A stretch of DNA of 64,000 bases from JAEVLT01 sp044598425 (GTDB lineage: Bacteria; Bacillota; Bacilli; Bacillales; Cytobacillaceae): contig CP172536.1 of assembly GCA_044598425.1 (NCBI GenBank), positions 3,100,001 through 3,164,000 on the forward strand, written 5' to 3'. Below, one piece after another: positions 25,000-33,018 of the stretch (position 1 is the first letter of the stretch; each line of letters begins with the position of its first letter). Position numbers and translations under genes: made by a program. The notes under the pieces were generated by a model that was not told where the DNA came from, made no database searches, and was given only the letters and a program-made list of their open reading frames with translations.

Positions 25000-25500
25000 A
25001 TGGCGGAAAACAAAAAAGTAGATATTATCGAGGAAACAGCCCGCAAATGGTTGAATGAGCGAGGTGTAACCGTTCAAGATATCGCAAATCTTGTTTATTA
25101 TTTGCAGGAAAACTATCATGAAAACTTAACGATGGAGGATTGCTTAACAAATGTCGAGCGTGTCCTTTCAAAACGTGAAGTCCAAAACGCCATTATTACA
25201 GGAATCCAGTTGGATATTCTCGCTGAAAAGGGGCTTCTCGAGGAGCCGCTTCAATCGATTATTGCAACGGATGAAAGCTTGTATGGCGTAGATGAAATTT
25301 TGGCCTTTTCCATTGTAAATGTTTACGGCTCAATTGGATTTACTAATTACGGCTATATCGATAAGCAAAAACCGGGGATTTTAATGCATTTAAATGATAA
25401 ATCAACAGGGGAATGTCACACTTTCTTGGATGACCTCGTAGGAGCGATTGCTGCCGCTGCTTCCAGCAGGCTGGCACACCGGGCGGCAAAGGTTGAATAG
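25000..25500 (+). CDS. yutG: Phosphatidylglycerophosphatase A family protein YutG
   Basis: A 166-residue protein of the PgpA family. The charged ETARKWLNERGVTVQDIANL opening and FLDDLVGAIAAAASSRLAHR at the C-terminus (the family's DD pair) are visible, with no strong transmembrane segments, so this is the soluble Bacillus variant. Activity on phosphatidylglycerol-phosphate is inferred from the family. AAAGGTGAG precedes the ATG; the stop is followed by a family 1 repeat. Confidence 0.85.
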   Translation: MAENKKVDIIEETARKWLNERGVTVQDIANLVYYLQENYHENLTMEDCLTNVERVLSKREVQNAIITGIQLDILAEKGLLEEPLQSIIATDESLYGVDEILAFSIVNVYGSIGFTNYGYIDKQKPGILMHLNDKSTGECHTFLDDLVGAIAAAASSRLAHRAAKVE

Positions 25501-25517
25501 CAAAAAAAACATCTTAT

Positions 25518-25703
25518 AAGAAAAGCGCAAGCGCCTTGCTCATCGGCGTACGGACTGGAGGCCCTTCGACTGAGATAAAGGAAACACGGTGAGCGTAGCG
25601 AGCCGATGTTGACTTATCGTAGGGAGAAGGACGAAGTACGCTAGCCGATAGGCGCTTGCGCTAGACAGTTATCGAAGTGCATATATAAATTCTGATAGTA
25701 CAA
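25518..25703. repeat. Dispersed intergenic repeat, family 1, divergent copy
   Basis: AAGAAAAGCGCAAGCGCCTT opens the copy and CGATAGGCGCTTGCGCTAGA closes the hairpin. The interior differs from the copy at 1244: it has AACACGGTGAGCGTAGCGAG and AGGACGAAGTACGCTAGCCG. The tail ATATAAATTCTGATAGTACA is kept. It lies between yutG and the yutF terminator. Confidence 0.8.
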
Positions 25704-25744
25704 AAACAGGCTGAATCTCTAAAAGGATTCAGCCTGTTTTTGAT
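25703..25744 (-). terminator. Terminator of yutF
   Basis: Minus strand AAACAGGCTGAATCC..GATTCAGCCTGTTTTTG. Confidence 0.9.
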
Positions 25745-25747
25745 TTT

Positions 25748-26512
25748 CTACAATTCCCATTCATCCAATGAATCAATCACATAGGTCGGCTGGCGGTCGT
25801 AGCCTTTGAGCAATTCTTTCGTTGTAACCCCTGTGTGGACAAGAATCGTATCCATTCCTGCATTCATTCCTGCAAGAATGTCTGTATCATAATTATCTCC
25901 AACCATTATCGTGTCTTCCTTCGCCACCCCTAAAACTTTTAGCGCTTGTTCCATAATAATGCTTTCTGGTTTTCCAATAAAAATCGGGTTTGTTTGCGTT
26001 GTAACAGTGATGACAGATGTTAATGAGCCGTTACCTGGCAGGAGTCCCCGTTCTGTCGGCAGGGCAATATCTCCATTTGTAGAAACAAACACAGCACCAT
26101 TGCGCACAGCAAGAGCAGCCACTGCTAATTTTTCATAACTGATTTCCCGGTCTATCCCCATCACGACATAGTCTGCATCTTCTTTTGCAAAGGAAAAACC
26201 TTTCTCTTTAAGGGCTGTTTGAATGCCTTCTTCACCAATCACATAAATGGCTGCATCGCTTTTCCTTTCATAAATATAATTAGCTGTCGCCTGGCTTGTA
26301 GTGAAAACAAGATCTTCCTCACACGGAATATCAAATTCCCTTAGTTTTTCAGCAACTTGGGCTGGAGTTCTTGAAGAATTATTCGTAACAAATAAGTAAG
26401 GGATCTGGTTGTCGCGGAGCCGCTTAACAAAATTGCTAGCGGCTTCAATCCGCTCCGAACCTCTATACATCGTGCCATCCAAATCAATTAAATATCCTTT
26501 GTATTCTTTCAT
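25748..26512 (-). CDS. yutF: HAD-superfamily phosphatase YutF (NagD-like, IIA subfamily)
   Basis: A 254-residue HAD phosphatase. Motif I DLDGTMYRG at the start supplies the nucleophile Asp, motif II is LFVTNNSSRTPAQ, motif III Lys is in PIFIGKPE, and motif IV is VGDNYDTDILAG. The large IIA cap lies between motifs II and III. Substrate is unknown; relatives dephosphorylate small sugar or nucleotide phosphates. GAGGTG upstream of ATG 26512. Confidence 0.92.
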   Translation of the reverse strand: MKEYKGYLIDLDGTMYRGSERIEAASNFVKRLRDNQIPYLFVTNNSSRTPAQVAEKLREFDIPCEEDLVFTTSQATANYIYERKSDAAIYVIGEEGIQTALKEKGFSFAKEDADYVVMGIDREISYEKLAVAALAVRNGAVFVSTNGDIALPTERGLLPGNGSLTSVITVTTQTNPIFIGKPESIIMEQALKVLGVAKEDTIMVGDNYDTDILAGMNAGMDTILVHTGVTTKELLKGYDRQPTYVIDSLDEWEL

Positions 26513-26593
26513 TCTGTTTTACACCTCTTCTTCGATCATACCCGTAACGCAAAAGGAGACCGCCTTTTTTACAGTTGACTATGCCTTTAAAAA

Positions 26594-27031
26594 CTAATTT
26601 TTAAAAGCCGAGACAGGTCCCAGTTCATTTGTTAAGTAATCGCGAACGTTTTTTGGAAAAACGGCAATTGCTTGGATCTGACTTGAAAATTCCTTTAACA
26701 ATTCTTCGTGGTTTACTTCTGTGTACATCTGTACGAGCATTTTTCGATAAGGGATCAATTTTCTTAAAGTTATACTGGTCTCTACAGAAATGACCTTTTC
26801 ATCCCTCAAGATTTCAATGATATCATCATAACTTCCTGGATCCCGCATAATAAAGCCGTCAATCACTGCGTTGCCGGCATCTAAAATGGACTCAATCATC
26901 ATTTGCACAATCCGCTCAAGAGCTGCTTTTTCAATCGGCGTTGTCCATTCCTCTGCTTTTAAAAAAAGGGCAATTTGCTTTTCAAGATAAATGAGTGTTT
27001 TTTCAATTTTTTCGCGGTCAACAAAATACAA
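26594..27031 (-). CDS. yutE: DUF86/HepT-like protein YutE with altered HEPN motif
   Basis: A 145-residue all-helical protein of the DUF86/HepT family (HEPN fold). HEPN RNases have R-x4-6-H-x-Y; here the stretch reads YRKMLVQMY, with Gln where His is expected, so RNase activity is doubtful. No MNT nucleotidyltransferase antitoxin gene lies next to it, so it is not a recognisable toxin-antitoxin pair. Start is TTG 27031 after GGGGAGA. It follows the EAL gene by 27 bases in the same direction. Confidence 0.82.
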   Translation of the reverse strand: MYFVDREKIEKTLIYLEKQIALFLKAEEWTTPIEKAALERIVQMMIESILDAGNAVIDGFIMRDPGSYDDIIEILRDEKVISVETSITLRKLIPYRKMLVQMYTEVNHEELLKEFSSQIQAIAVFPKNVRDYLTNELGPVSAFKN

Positions 27032-27058
27032 GATAAATCTCTCCCCTTTTCAAAAAAA

Positions 27059-28345
27059 TCAAGTTGCCATGCCCTTTAAAAGCGCGGCGGGACGTGCGTA
27101 AAAATAGCCTTGAGCCAGATCCACTTTGTGCCGCGAGAGCACGGAAGCTTCCTCCTCGTTTTCAATCCCCTCGGCAACAACTAATGACCCCGCTTCCTTC
27201 GCCACTAGCAGTAGCCCTTTGAGCATCGACTCTTTCACCGTATTTTTATCAATATTTTCAATGACAGAACGATCAATTTTTATAATTTCCGGCATAATTT
27301 CGCTGATCGTGTTCAAACTTGCGTAACCCGCTCCGGTATCATCGACAGCAATTCGAAAACCCATGATTCTTAGTAATTTAATATTATAAATAAAATCTTT
27401 CAATCCTTCGATTGAATCGCGTTCGGTTACTTCAAAAATAATCTGCGTAGGCAGTATTCCTTTGAATTGCTTCAACATCTTTTTCAAATCTTGGATAAAA
27501 CGTATGTTCCCTAGTGATAACGGGGTACAGTTTACAAATACATCCTGCCGGCATCCTGCTTCTGTAATTTGCTGAAGTGCCTTTTCAATGACAATCATTT
27601 CGAGTTGATACAACATACCTGTCTGTCTTGCAACTGAGAAGAGTGATAATGGATTTTCCAATACCGTCCCCCTCGGCCCTCTTGTCAACATTTCCCATGC
27701 GCGAATTTCCTTTGTCGCAACATCAATAATTGGCTGAGCTAAAAGCTTTATATCTTTTTCGGCAACGATCTTTCTCAACATATAGAGCATTTCATTAAAT
27801 TCAGATTTTACTTTTTTCTCTGCCATTGCTGCTGCCTGTTTATATGCTCTTGCTACTGCTTCTGAAAGAGAATCCAGCTTCTTTTCAACAAACATATAGC
27901 CGGTTTCCAACTGAATTGGAATGGCTGAATAGTGAGTTTTAAGACTTTGTTCAACATCTATCAATATCTTTTCAATATGTACATCGATCTGGGAAATACA
28001 TCGGCGATCGTCATGAATTTTAACAACCAATGTGATCACATCGCTATAATAATCATGCAAAGCAATCGTATCCTCGGCTGGAATCTCTTGTTCTACCGCA
28101 GTTTGAAAAAATTTTTTCAAACTGTCCATGTATCGAGGAAAAAAATCTGTTAAATCTTTTATATTTTTTATGTTAAAAACGATCACTGCCGCCTCGTGAT
28201 TTTCTCGAAAAGCTGCTTTCACACCTTCCACAACTGGATCTCTTAAAATAAATTGCGGCGGAAAGAATTTGATGGAAGATTGGGGATACACAATCTTCAG
28301 CCATTCAAGTTTTTTCTTGAGTTTATCTATGTAATGACGAACCAT
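27059..28345 (-). CDS. EAL-domain cyclic-di-GMP phosphodiesterase with unrecognised N-terminal domain
   Basis: A 428-residue protein. Residues 180-420 form an EAL domain with the signature present as WEMLTRGP (E-x-L kept), VFVNCTP (Asn), EVTERD (Glu), VDDTGAGYAS (two Asp), IKIDRSV (Lys, Asp), VAEGIE (Glu) and AQGYFYARP (Gln), so hydrolysis of c-di-GMP to pGpG is plausible. Residues 30-160 look like a degenerate GGDEF (AVIVFNIKNIKDL at the beta-1 position) with no GGDEF sequence. No transmembrane segment. AGAGGGATG precedes ATG 28345. Confidence 0.85.
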   Translation of the reverse strand: MVRHYIDKLKKKLEWLKIVYPQSSIKFFPPQFILRDPVVEGVKAAFRENHEAAVIVFNIKNIKDLTDFFPRYMDSLKKFFQTAVEQEIPAEDTIALHDYYSDVITLVVKIHDDRRCISQIDVHIEKILIDVEQSLKTHYSAIPIQLETGYMFVEKKLDSLSEAVARAYKQAAAMAEKKVKSEFNEMLYMLRKIVAEKDIKLLAQPIIDVATKEIRAWEMLTRGPRGTVLENPLSLFSVARQTGMLYQLEMIVIEKALQQITEAGCRQDVFVNCTPLSLGNIRFIQDLKKMLKQFKGILPTQIIFEVTERDSIEGLKDFIYNIKLLRIMGFRIAVDDTGAGYASLNTISEIMPEIIKIDRSVIENIDKNTVKESMLKGLLLVAKEAGSLVVAEGIENEEEASVLSRHKVDLAQGYFYARPAALLKGMAT

Positions 28346-28573
28346 TCAATTCATCCCTCTCAGAAGCAAACATAAGAAATATATTTATATTGTATCACAA
28401 TTTGACAAAATTCCTATTTTTCCTTCTGTTAAATTCCTTTAAATTCGTGATAGAACGCCAACTTTCGCTTCAAAACCGATTTCTTGTGTTTTGGACAAAT
28501 AGTTTTCGAAGATTCAGCCTTTTGATAATATAGAGAAGAAAATTCCAAAGTCAGAAAAAAGGAGAAAGTTTCT

Positions 28574-28840
28574 ATGAGTGAACGCTTTTTTTTATACGAT
28601 GATACGGAGGACACAAAAACAAGATTTATCAGCTTTGTAGGAGAAAATAAGCGCTTTGACTTGGCGATCATTAAAACTAGCCGGCATTATGGAAAACAGC
28701 TTGTCCTTAACATGCAAGGCAGCCAATTCGCCATCATTGGTCCAGACGACCTTGAGGAAGAGGGATATTTGGAACACGCCTTTCAGCTGAATGAAGAAGA
28801 TGCAGCCGAACTGCGTTCCTTTCTGCTTGAAGTGATCTAG
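28574..28840 (+). CDS. DUF3055 family protein
   Basis: An 88-residue protein, MSERFFLYDDTEDTKTRFIS..IIGPDDLEEEGYLEHAF, clearly the DUF3055 family of Bacillales. No catalytic motif is visible and function is unknown. AAAAGGAGAAAG precedes the ATG. It converges with yutD on a shared hairpin. Confidence 0.85.
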   Translation: MSERFFLYDDTEDTKTRFISFVGENKRFDLAIIKTSRHYGKQLVLNMQGSQFAIIGPDDLEEEGYLEHAFQLNEEDAAELRSFLLEVI

Positions 28841-28868
28841 GTAATTACTAAATTTGATAAAATAAGCA

Positions 28869-28896
28869 AAAGGACCAGAAAATTTTTCTGGTCCAA
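28869..28896. terminator. Bidirectional terminator DUF3055 gene / yutD
   Basis: GGACCAGAAAATTTTTCTGGTCC between convergent genes. Confidence 0.88.
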
Positions 28897-28898
28897 CT

Positions 28899-29174
28899 TT
28901 ATTTTCGAACTTTTTTCAAAACAAAATAAGCACAGCCGAAATTGCAATACTCGTACAAATATTCTCTCAATGTACTAATTTTTGTATCAAAGGATGCTTT
29001 TTGATTTTGATCATCAAAAAAACCTTTTAACCGCAGCTGTCCGTATCCCCAATCACCAACAATATAATCATACCTTGATAATATATCACTATAACGCGCC
29101 AAAAACGCTTCTTCATTATAGCCATTCCGTTCATTTTCCACTAATTCGTATTGAGTGTTATTTACCGCAACCAT
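28899..29174 (-). CDS. yutD: DUF1027 family protein YutD
   Basis: A 91-residue protein with the conserved YNEEAFLARYSDILSRYDYI, VGDWGYGQLRLKGFFDD and LYEYCNFGCAYFVLKK of the DUF1027 family. Cytoplasmic, function unknown. ATG 29174 (MVAVNN) is preferred, 5 bases after AAGAGGTGG; a GTG three codons upstream lies within that site. Confidence 0.9.
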   Translation of the reverse strand: MVAVNNTQYELVENERNGYNEEAFLARYSDILSRYDYIVGDWGYGQLRLKGFFDDQNQKASFDTKISTLREYLYEYCNFGCAYFVLKKVRK

Positions 29175-29289
29175 TGATACCACCTCTTTTATCTAGGCTT
29201 TTTTTTACCATTATAACCGATTCCCCAGCATTTACTAAGAAAAAAAACCGCTTCATTGGCTAATCTAACGAAAAAGGGAGGTGTTTGTT

Positions 29290-29925
29290 TTGAAAAGAAC
29301 AACCGCAACAGCCGCTGCATTTTGTATTTTAACCGCGTTAGCCGGGTGTACTGCAACTGATTCGGGAAAGCAAGGAATTTACGAAAAAAGCGGGAATACT
29401 TTAAATGTCAACAATCAGCGGACAGAGCTTTATCGGGAAGGCGGGAATCGAGGCATCCGAAATGTAAGCAATCAATACGGCTATGTCCGCCAACAAAAGA
29501 ACCCGGTGAATGACAACAATAAACAATTTGCGGCACTTGACCGCGAACAGCTGGCTAATATCATCAGCAGGCTAGTCACTGCCATCCCAAACGTGCATGA
29601 TGCCGCAACCCTTGTAACCGATCAGGAAGTTTTAATCGCGTATCGAACAAATGCAAACGATCGAAATCTGACGGCTGATCAGGTAAAAAAAGCGGCGATG
29701 TCAGCAGTTCCTCGTTTTTATCATGTGTATGTGACAGACAATCCAAATTTAATAAGGGACGTTGAAAATCTTTCGCATCTTGATTCAACAAGCAAGAATA
29801 CCAGAAGCAATGTGAATCAGGTGATCAGCCGAATGAAAAAATCTCCGCAAGGCTCGCCGTTAAACCCAAGCGAGAATCCTAACGGGGAAACAGCGGATGA
29901 TCAAATCAGCCGGCCGATGAAATAG
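29290..29925 (+). CDS. yutC: YhcN/YlaJ-family sporulation lipoprotein YutC
   Basis: A 211-residue lipoprotein: MKRTTATAAAFCILTALAGC with lipobox LAGC, then a polar Asn/Gln-rich linker and the YhcN/YlaJ domain (IISRLVTAIPNVHDAATLVT, MSAVPRFYHVYVTDNPN). The C-terminus is low-complexity. Family members are made in the forespore or on the spore inner membrane. TTG 29290 with GGGAGG 8 bases upstream is preferred over GTG 29281. In B. subtilis yutC is next to lipA (yutB); here an IS91-like element and repeats separate them. Confidence 0.88.
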   Translation: MKRTTATAAAFCILTALAGCTATDSGKQGIYEKSGNTLNVNNQRTELYREGGNRGIRNVSNQYGYVRQQKNPVNDNNKQFAALDREQLANIISRLVTAIPNVHDAATLVTDQEVLIAYRTNANDRNLTADQVKKAAMSAVPRFYHVYVTDNPNLIRDVENLSHLDSTSKNTRSNVNQVISRMKKSPQGSPLNPSENPNGETADDQISRPMK

Positions 29926-29984
29926 GGGAATAAGAAAAACCGGGCAAAAACCGCCCGATCCTTTTTGGTTTGGCTGATAAACGG

Positions 29985-30117
29985 AGTCTGTTGATTTCCG
30001 CTCCAGGCACTCGCTTTCCGCGGGCGGTCGGGAGCCTCCTCGTCGCTACGCTCCTGCGGGGTCTCCCTTGATCCGCTTTTCCCGCAGGAGTCGGTGCCTT
30101 CCGCTCCAATCAACAGG
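29985..30117. repeat. Dispersed GC-rich palindromic repeat, family 2
   Basis: Ends CTGTTGATTTCCGCTCC and TTCCGCTCCAATCAACAG are inverted to each other; the interior holds CGCTTTCCGCGGGCGGTCGG and CTACGCTCCTGCGGGGTCTC. Related copies at 49510-49620 and 54975-55122, a fragment at 14893. It lies between yutC and the IS91-like insertion. Confidence 0.8.
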
Positions 30118-30161
30118 GTGCCATAAACCGAATCAACCATAAGATTCGAAGCGGCTTTTTG

Positions 30162-30443
30162 TTAGAGAACATCCGATAGTTTGTACTCTATACCATGTAC
30201 TCCTTTGTAGTACACTGGATACATTTGTCCACCACATTTTTCGCATGAAAACATCGGTGGAGTGGTTGGATCTCCATCATCCATTAAGTCAAAATCCCTT
30301 ACGACATTCAATGGAATTTCCTCTTTTTCATGACACGCTAAACAAACATAGCTGACGCTCTGTTTCTTTGGTTGGCTTTGATTTACTAAACGTTTCTTTT
30401 TCTTCCCTTTTTTCCGTTGTTTTGACACCGGTGAAATACGCAA
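30162..30443 (-). CDS. Small zinc-ribbon protein overlapping the IS91-like transposase gene
   Basis: A 93-residue frame, overlapping the transposase 3' end by 116 bases in another frame. A Lys/Arg-rich N-terminus (KQRKKGKKKKR) precedes two CxxC pairs, YVCLACHEKEE and FSCEKCGGQMYPVYY, a clear zinc ribbon. Start could be TTG 30443 or a GTG five codons inside. It may be an accessory gene of the element or simply carried; a role in DNA binding is inference. Confidence 0.6.
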   Translation of the reverse strand: MRISPVSKQRKKGKKKKRLVNQSQPKKQSVSYVCLACHEKEEIPLNVVRDFDLMDDGDPTTPPMFSCEKCGGQMYPVYYKGVHGIEYKLSDVL

Positions 30444-31632
30444 TCATCCTTTCAAGATATGCCCTTGAATACTTACATTTGGCATATTTTATCTTTAAGG
30501 TTCCATCCTGAAGACAGACGGATCCCTTGAACTCATAGTAACACGAGCACTTTGAACAGACCATTGGGTCTTTACCAGTCAGGTCCTTTATTCTTTGGCT
30601 CCAATTTCTCTTTCGAAGAACTTTTTTCACCTTTACTATCTGTCTTTTAACTGTTTCTTGAAAAATCGCTACTTTTTGTTTACAATCAGCTTTCTTCCTT
30701 CTTGAATAAACACCATAGTATCTTATTGTTTTAAAGTTTTCATCCGGAATATGTCGGATCAATCTTCCGATAAACTCTTCTACCGTTATCTTTTCCCGTT
30801 TTTCTTTTCCATCCGTTTTATCCATATATTTAAATGTTACAAATTGACCATCATATTCTTCAATCCGTCCTAAAGCAATCGCAGGTCGACGAATATAACG
30901 GCCAATATATTTCAGCTGTTCCTTTACATTCCCTTTTTGTTTTGGGGCATACACATAGAAGCCTTCCCCATTCGCGGAAAAAGCCTTTTGTAAAAGTGGT
31001 TGAATTTTTTTCTTTTCCTCATCACATACACTTTTTCGAATTAGTTTTAATACTACCGTTTGCCATTGTTTTCTTAACATATGAAATGGAATATAATCAT
31101 AAGTCTTCCATTCCCCGTTCTTTTTCATTCCGCCCATTGTTACTAGCATATGTACATGTGGATTGAAATTTAAACGAGATCCAAAAGTGTGTAGCCCTGC
31201 AATGATTCCAGGTGTTACTTTGAATTTTTTCTCAAACCACTGTTGTACTATTCCAACTGCCTCATCCATGAATTCTTTTAGAAATTCACGGTGTTTGAGA
31301 AAAATATTTCTTAATCCTTCATCAATCGTGAAAATAACATGTCGATGATTGACTTGGAATACATCTTCCGAAAGCAATCTCTCCCACTCTTCTGTTTCCC
31401 CACAACTACAGGTTGTACAAAATCTCCCTTTACAACGAAAAGGAACTTTTTTGACATCATTACATCCTTCACACACGAATAATTTGAATCCATTTTTCGG
31501 ATTTCCGCAGCCCCTAAATTTCTCCACCTCTTTAATCACTATCGGTCGAAGGTTCTTATGATGTTTTTTTACAAATTTATCCCAATGCTGATTTTGGTCA
31601 AAAAAGATACGTTTCAGAATATTTGGCTCCAT
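30328..31632 (-). CDS. IS91-family (HUH) transposase
   Basis: A 434-residue rolling-circle transposase. The N-terminal zinc-binding region CRGCG.., FVCEGCNDVKKVPFRCKGRF and CTTCSCGETEEW is followed by the HUH motif FNPHVHMLV and the catalytic tyrosine region LKYIGRYIRRPAIAL, then a C-terminal zinc site CSKCSCYYEF. No frameshift is visible, so it may be active. ATG 31632 is preferred but the ribosome site (GGGAAAA) is weak. Such elements lack classical inverted repeats and target duplications. It is inserted between yutC and lipA among repeats. Confidence 0.88.
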   Translation of the reverse strand: MEPNILKRIFFDQNQHWDKFVKKHHKNLRPIVIKEVEKFRGCGNPKNGFKLFVCEGCNDVKKVPFRCKGRFCTTCSCGETEEWERLLSEDVFQVNHRHVIFTIDEGLRNIFLKHREFLKEFMDEAVGIVQQWFEKKFKVTPGIIAGLHTFGSRLNFNPHVHMLVTMGGMKKNGEWKTYDYIPFHMLRKQWQTVVLKLIRKSVCDEEKKKIQPLLQKAFSANGEGFYVYAPKQKGNVKEQLKYIGRYIRRPAIALGRIEEYDGQFVTFKYMDKTDGKEKREKITVEEFIGRLIRHIPDENFKTIRYYGVYSRRKKADCKQKVAIFQETVKRQIVKVKKVLRKRNWSQRIKDLTGKDPMVCSKCSCYYEFKGSVCLQDGTLKIKYAKCKYSRAYLERMIAYFTGVKTTEKREEKETFSKSKPTKETERQLCLFSVS

Positions 31633-31654
31633 GTTTCGATTTTCCCGCAATCGC

Positions 31655-31876
31655 AAAAAAGGGTCAACATATAAATTCTGATATTACAAAAAAGGGTCAA
31701 CATATAAATTCTGATATTATAAAAAAAGCGCAAGCGCCCTTGGTCATCGACGTAGTCGATAGGGCGCTCCTCGAAAAAGCTATCGCTTTTCCTTCGTGCG
31801 ACGCTATGCTTCCGAAGCTTATTCTTATGGAGCTAGACAATTATCAAAGTTAAGCTATAAATTCTGATAATATAAA
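31655..31876. repeat. Family 1 repeat cluster: two extra tails plus a head and tail
   Basis: Two direct copies of AAAAAAGGGTCAACATATAA followed by ATTCTGATATTA (about 31656-31688 and 31689-31720). Then comes a head AAAAGCGCAAGCGCCCTTGG..GTCGATAGGGCGCTCC with an unrelated interior and a final tail at about 31840-31875. It lies between the transposase start and the lipA terminator. Confidence 0.8.
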
Positions 31877-31911
31877 AAAGAGTTCAGCTGAACCGAGCTG
31901 AACTCTTTTTA
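31874..31911 (-). terminator. Terminator of lipA
   Basis: Minus strand AAAGAGTTCAGCTCG..GCTGAACTCTTTTTT directly behind lipA. Confidence 0.92.
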
Positions 31912-31912
31912 T

Positions 31913-32830
31913 TTATGCTTGTTGCGCTTCTTGATTGCCTAGCATTTGCTTGTGTTTAGCAGCTGCATTTACCTGCTCATCTGCATGATAGGATGAACGG
32001 ACAAGTGGACCAGCTTCACAATGGCTGAAGCCCTTAGATAAAGCAATTTGCCGCAATTCCTCAAATTCAGCCGGGCTATAATACTTTTCAACCTTCAAAT
32101 GCTTTCTTGTCGGCTGTAAATATTGGCCAATTGTCATAATGTCAACTTGATTGTCTCTTAAGTCATCCATCACTTGGAGGATTTCTTCCTTCGTTTCCCC
32201 TAATCCAATCATCAAGCTTGATTTTGTCGGGATATTGGGATTCATTTCTTTTGCCCGCCGCAAGAATTCAAGCGAACGGTCATATTGAGCCCGCGCTCTG
32301 ACTCTCGGCGTTAAGCGGCGGACAGTTTCAATGTTATGATTTAATATATCCGGCTTGGCCTCCATGAGAACGCGTAAGTTTTCCTCTTTCCCCGCCATAT
32401 CTGAAGGAAGGACTTCAATGCTCGTAAACGGGTTCTTGCGGCGGATAGCACGGATTGTTTCCGCAAAAATTGCCGCCCCGCCGTCTTTTAAGTCATCGCG
32501 TGCAACTGCAGTGACAACCACATGTTTTAAATTCATTAACTGAACAGAATCGGCAACCCGTTCAGGCTCCTTCCAGTCCAATTCAGTCGGCAGACCCGTT
32601 TTAACGGCACAGAATCGGCATGCGCGTGTGCAAGTATCACCAAGGATCATAAATGTTGCTGTTCTTCTTTCAGCCCAGCACTCATGAATATTTGGGCATC
32701 TTGCTTCTTCACATACGGTATGAAGGCTCTTTTCACGCATCATTTTTTTCAAGCCAGTATAGTGTTCATTTGTATTTAACTTTATTTTCAACCAATCAGG
32801 TTTCCTTAAATATTCTTCCTTATTGCTCAT
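31913..32830 (-). CDS. lipA: Lipoyl synthase
   Basis: A 305-residue radical-SAM enzyme that inserts two sulfurs into octanoyl groups on E2 subunits and GcvH. The auxiliary cluster ligands are in CEEARCPNIHEC, and the radical-SAM CxxxCxxC is CTRACRFC; MILGDTC precedes it and the C-terminal RSSYHADEQ supplies the Ser ligand. It depends on the Suf system at 43.7-49 kb for clusters and on GcvH (55.2 kb) as a substrate. GAGGTGGAAAA lies before the ATG. Confidence 0.96.
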   Translation of the reverse strand: MSNKEEYLRKPDWLKIKLNTNEHYTGLKKMMREKSLHTVCEEARCPNIHECWAERRTATFMILGDTCTRACRFCAVKTGLPTELDWKEPERVADSVQLMNLKHVVVTAVARDDLKDGGAAIFAETIRAIRRKNPFTSIEVLPSDMAGKEENLRVLMEAKPDILNHNIETVRRLTPRVRARAQYDRSLEFLRRAKEMNPNIPTKSSLMIGLGETKEEILQVMDDLRDNQVDIMTIGQYLQPTRKHLKVEKYYSPAEFEELRQIALSKGFSHCEAGPLVRSSYHADEQVNAAAKHKQMLGNQEAQQA

Positions 32831-33018
32831 TTTTCCACCTCATTCTTTTCATTAGATCCCCAAAAAAATGTTATGTAATGAGATTCTTCCCTGTCACTTT
32901 ATCATACCGAATAACGATCGACAAGCCAAACACTTACTTTTACCATTTATTAACCATTATGAAATGGATGAGAACTCATAAACTACATATGAAGTTTATT
33001 TTTGAAGGGTGGATTGCC

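Larger units (their letters stand above)
30118..31655 (-). mobile_element. IS91-like insertion, approximate limits
   Basis: Limits set by the two flanking repeats: family 2 ends at 30117 and family 1 tail copies begin at 31655. A hairpin CGAATC..GATTCG at about 30128-30150 lies downstream of the small zinc-ribbon ORF and could be the oriIS side. Exact ends cannot be fixed without other copies or an empty site. Confidence 0.55.

Noticed and set aside
26594..28345. Toxin-antitoxin pair formed by YutE and its neighbour
   Set aside because: The neighbour is an EAL protein, not an MNT nucleotidyltransferase, and the HEPN motif is altered.
32653..33018. Long N-terminal extension of lytH starting at 32653
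   Set aside because: It overlaps lipA on the other strand and has no ribosome site; GTG 33019 with GAAGGGTGG and a signal peptide gives the family length.
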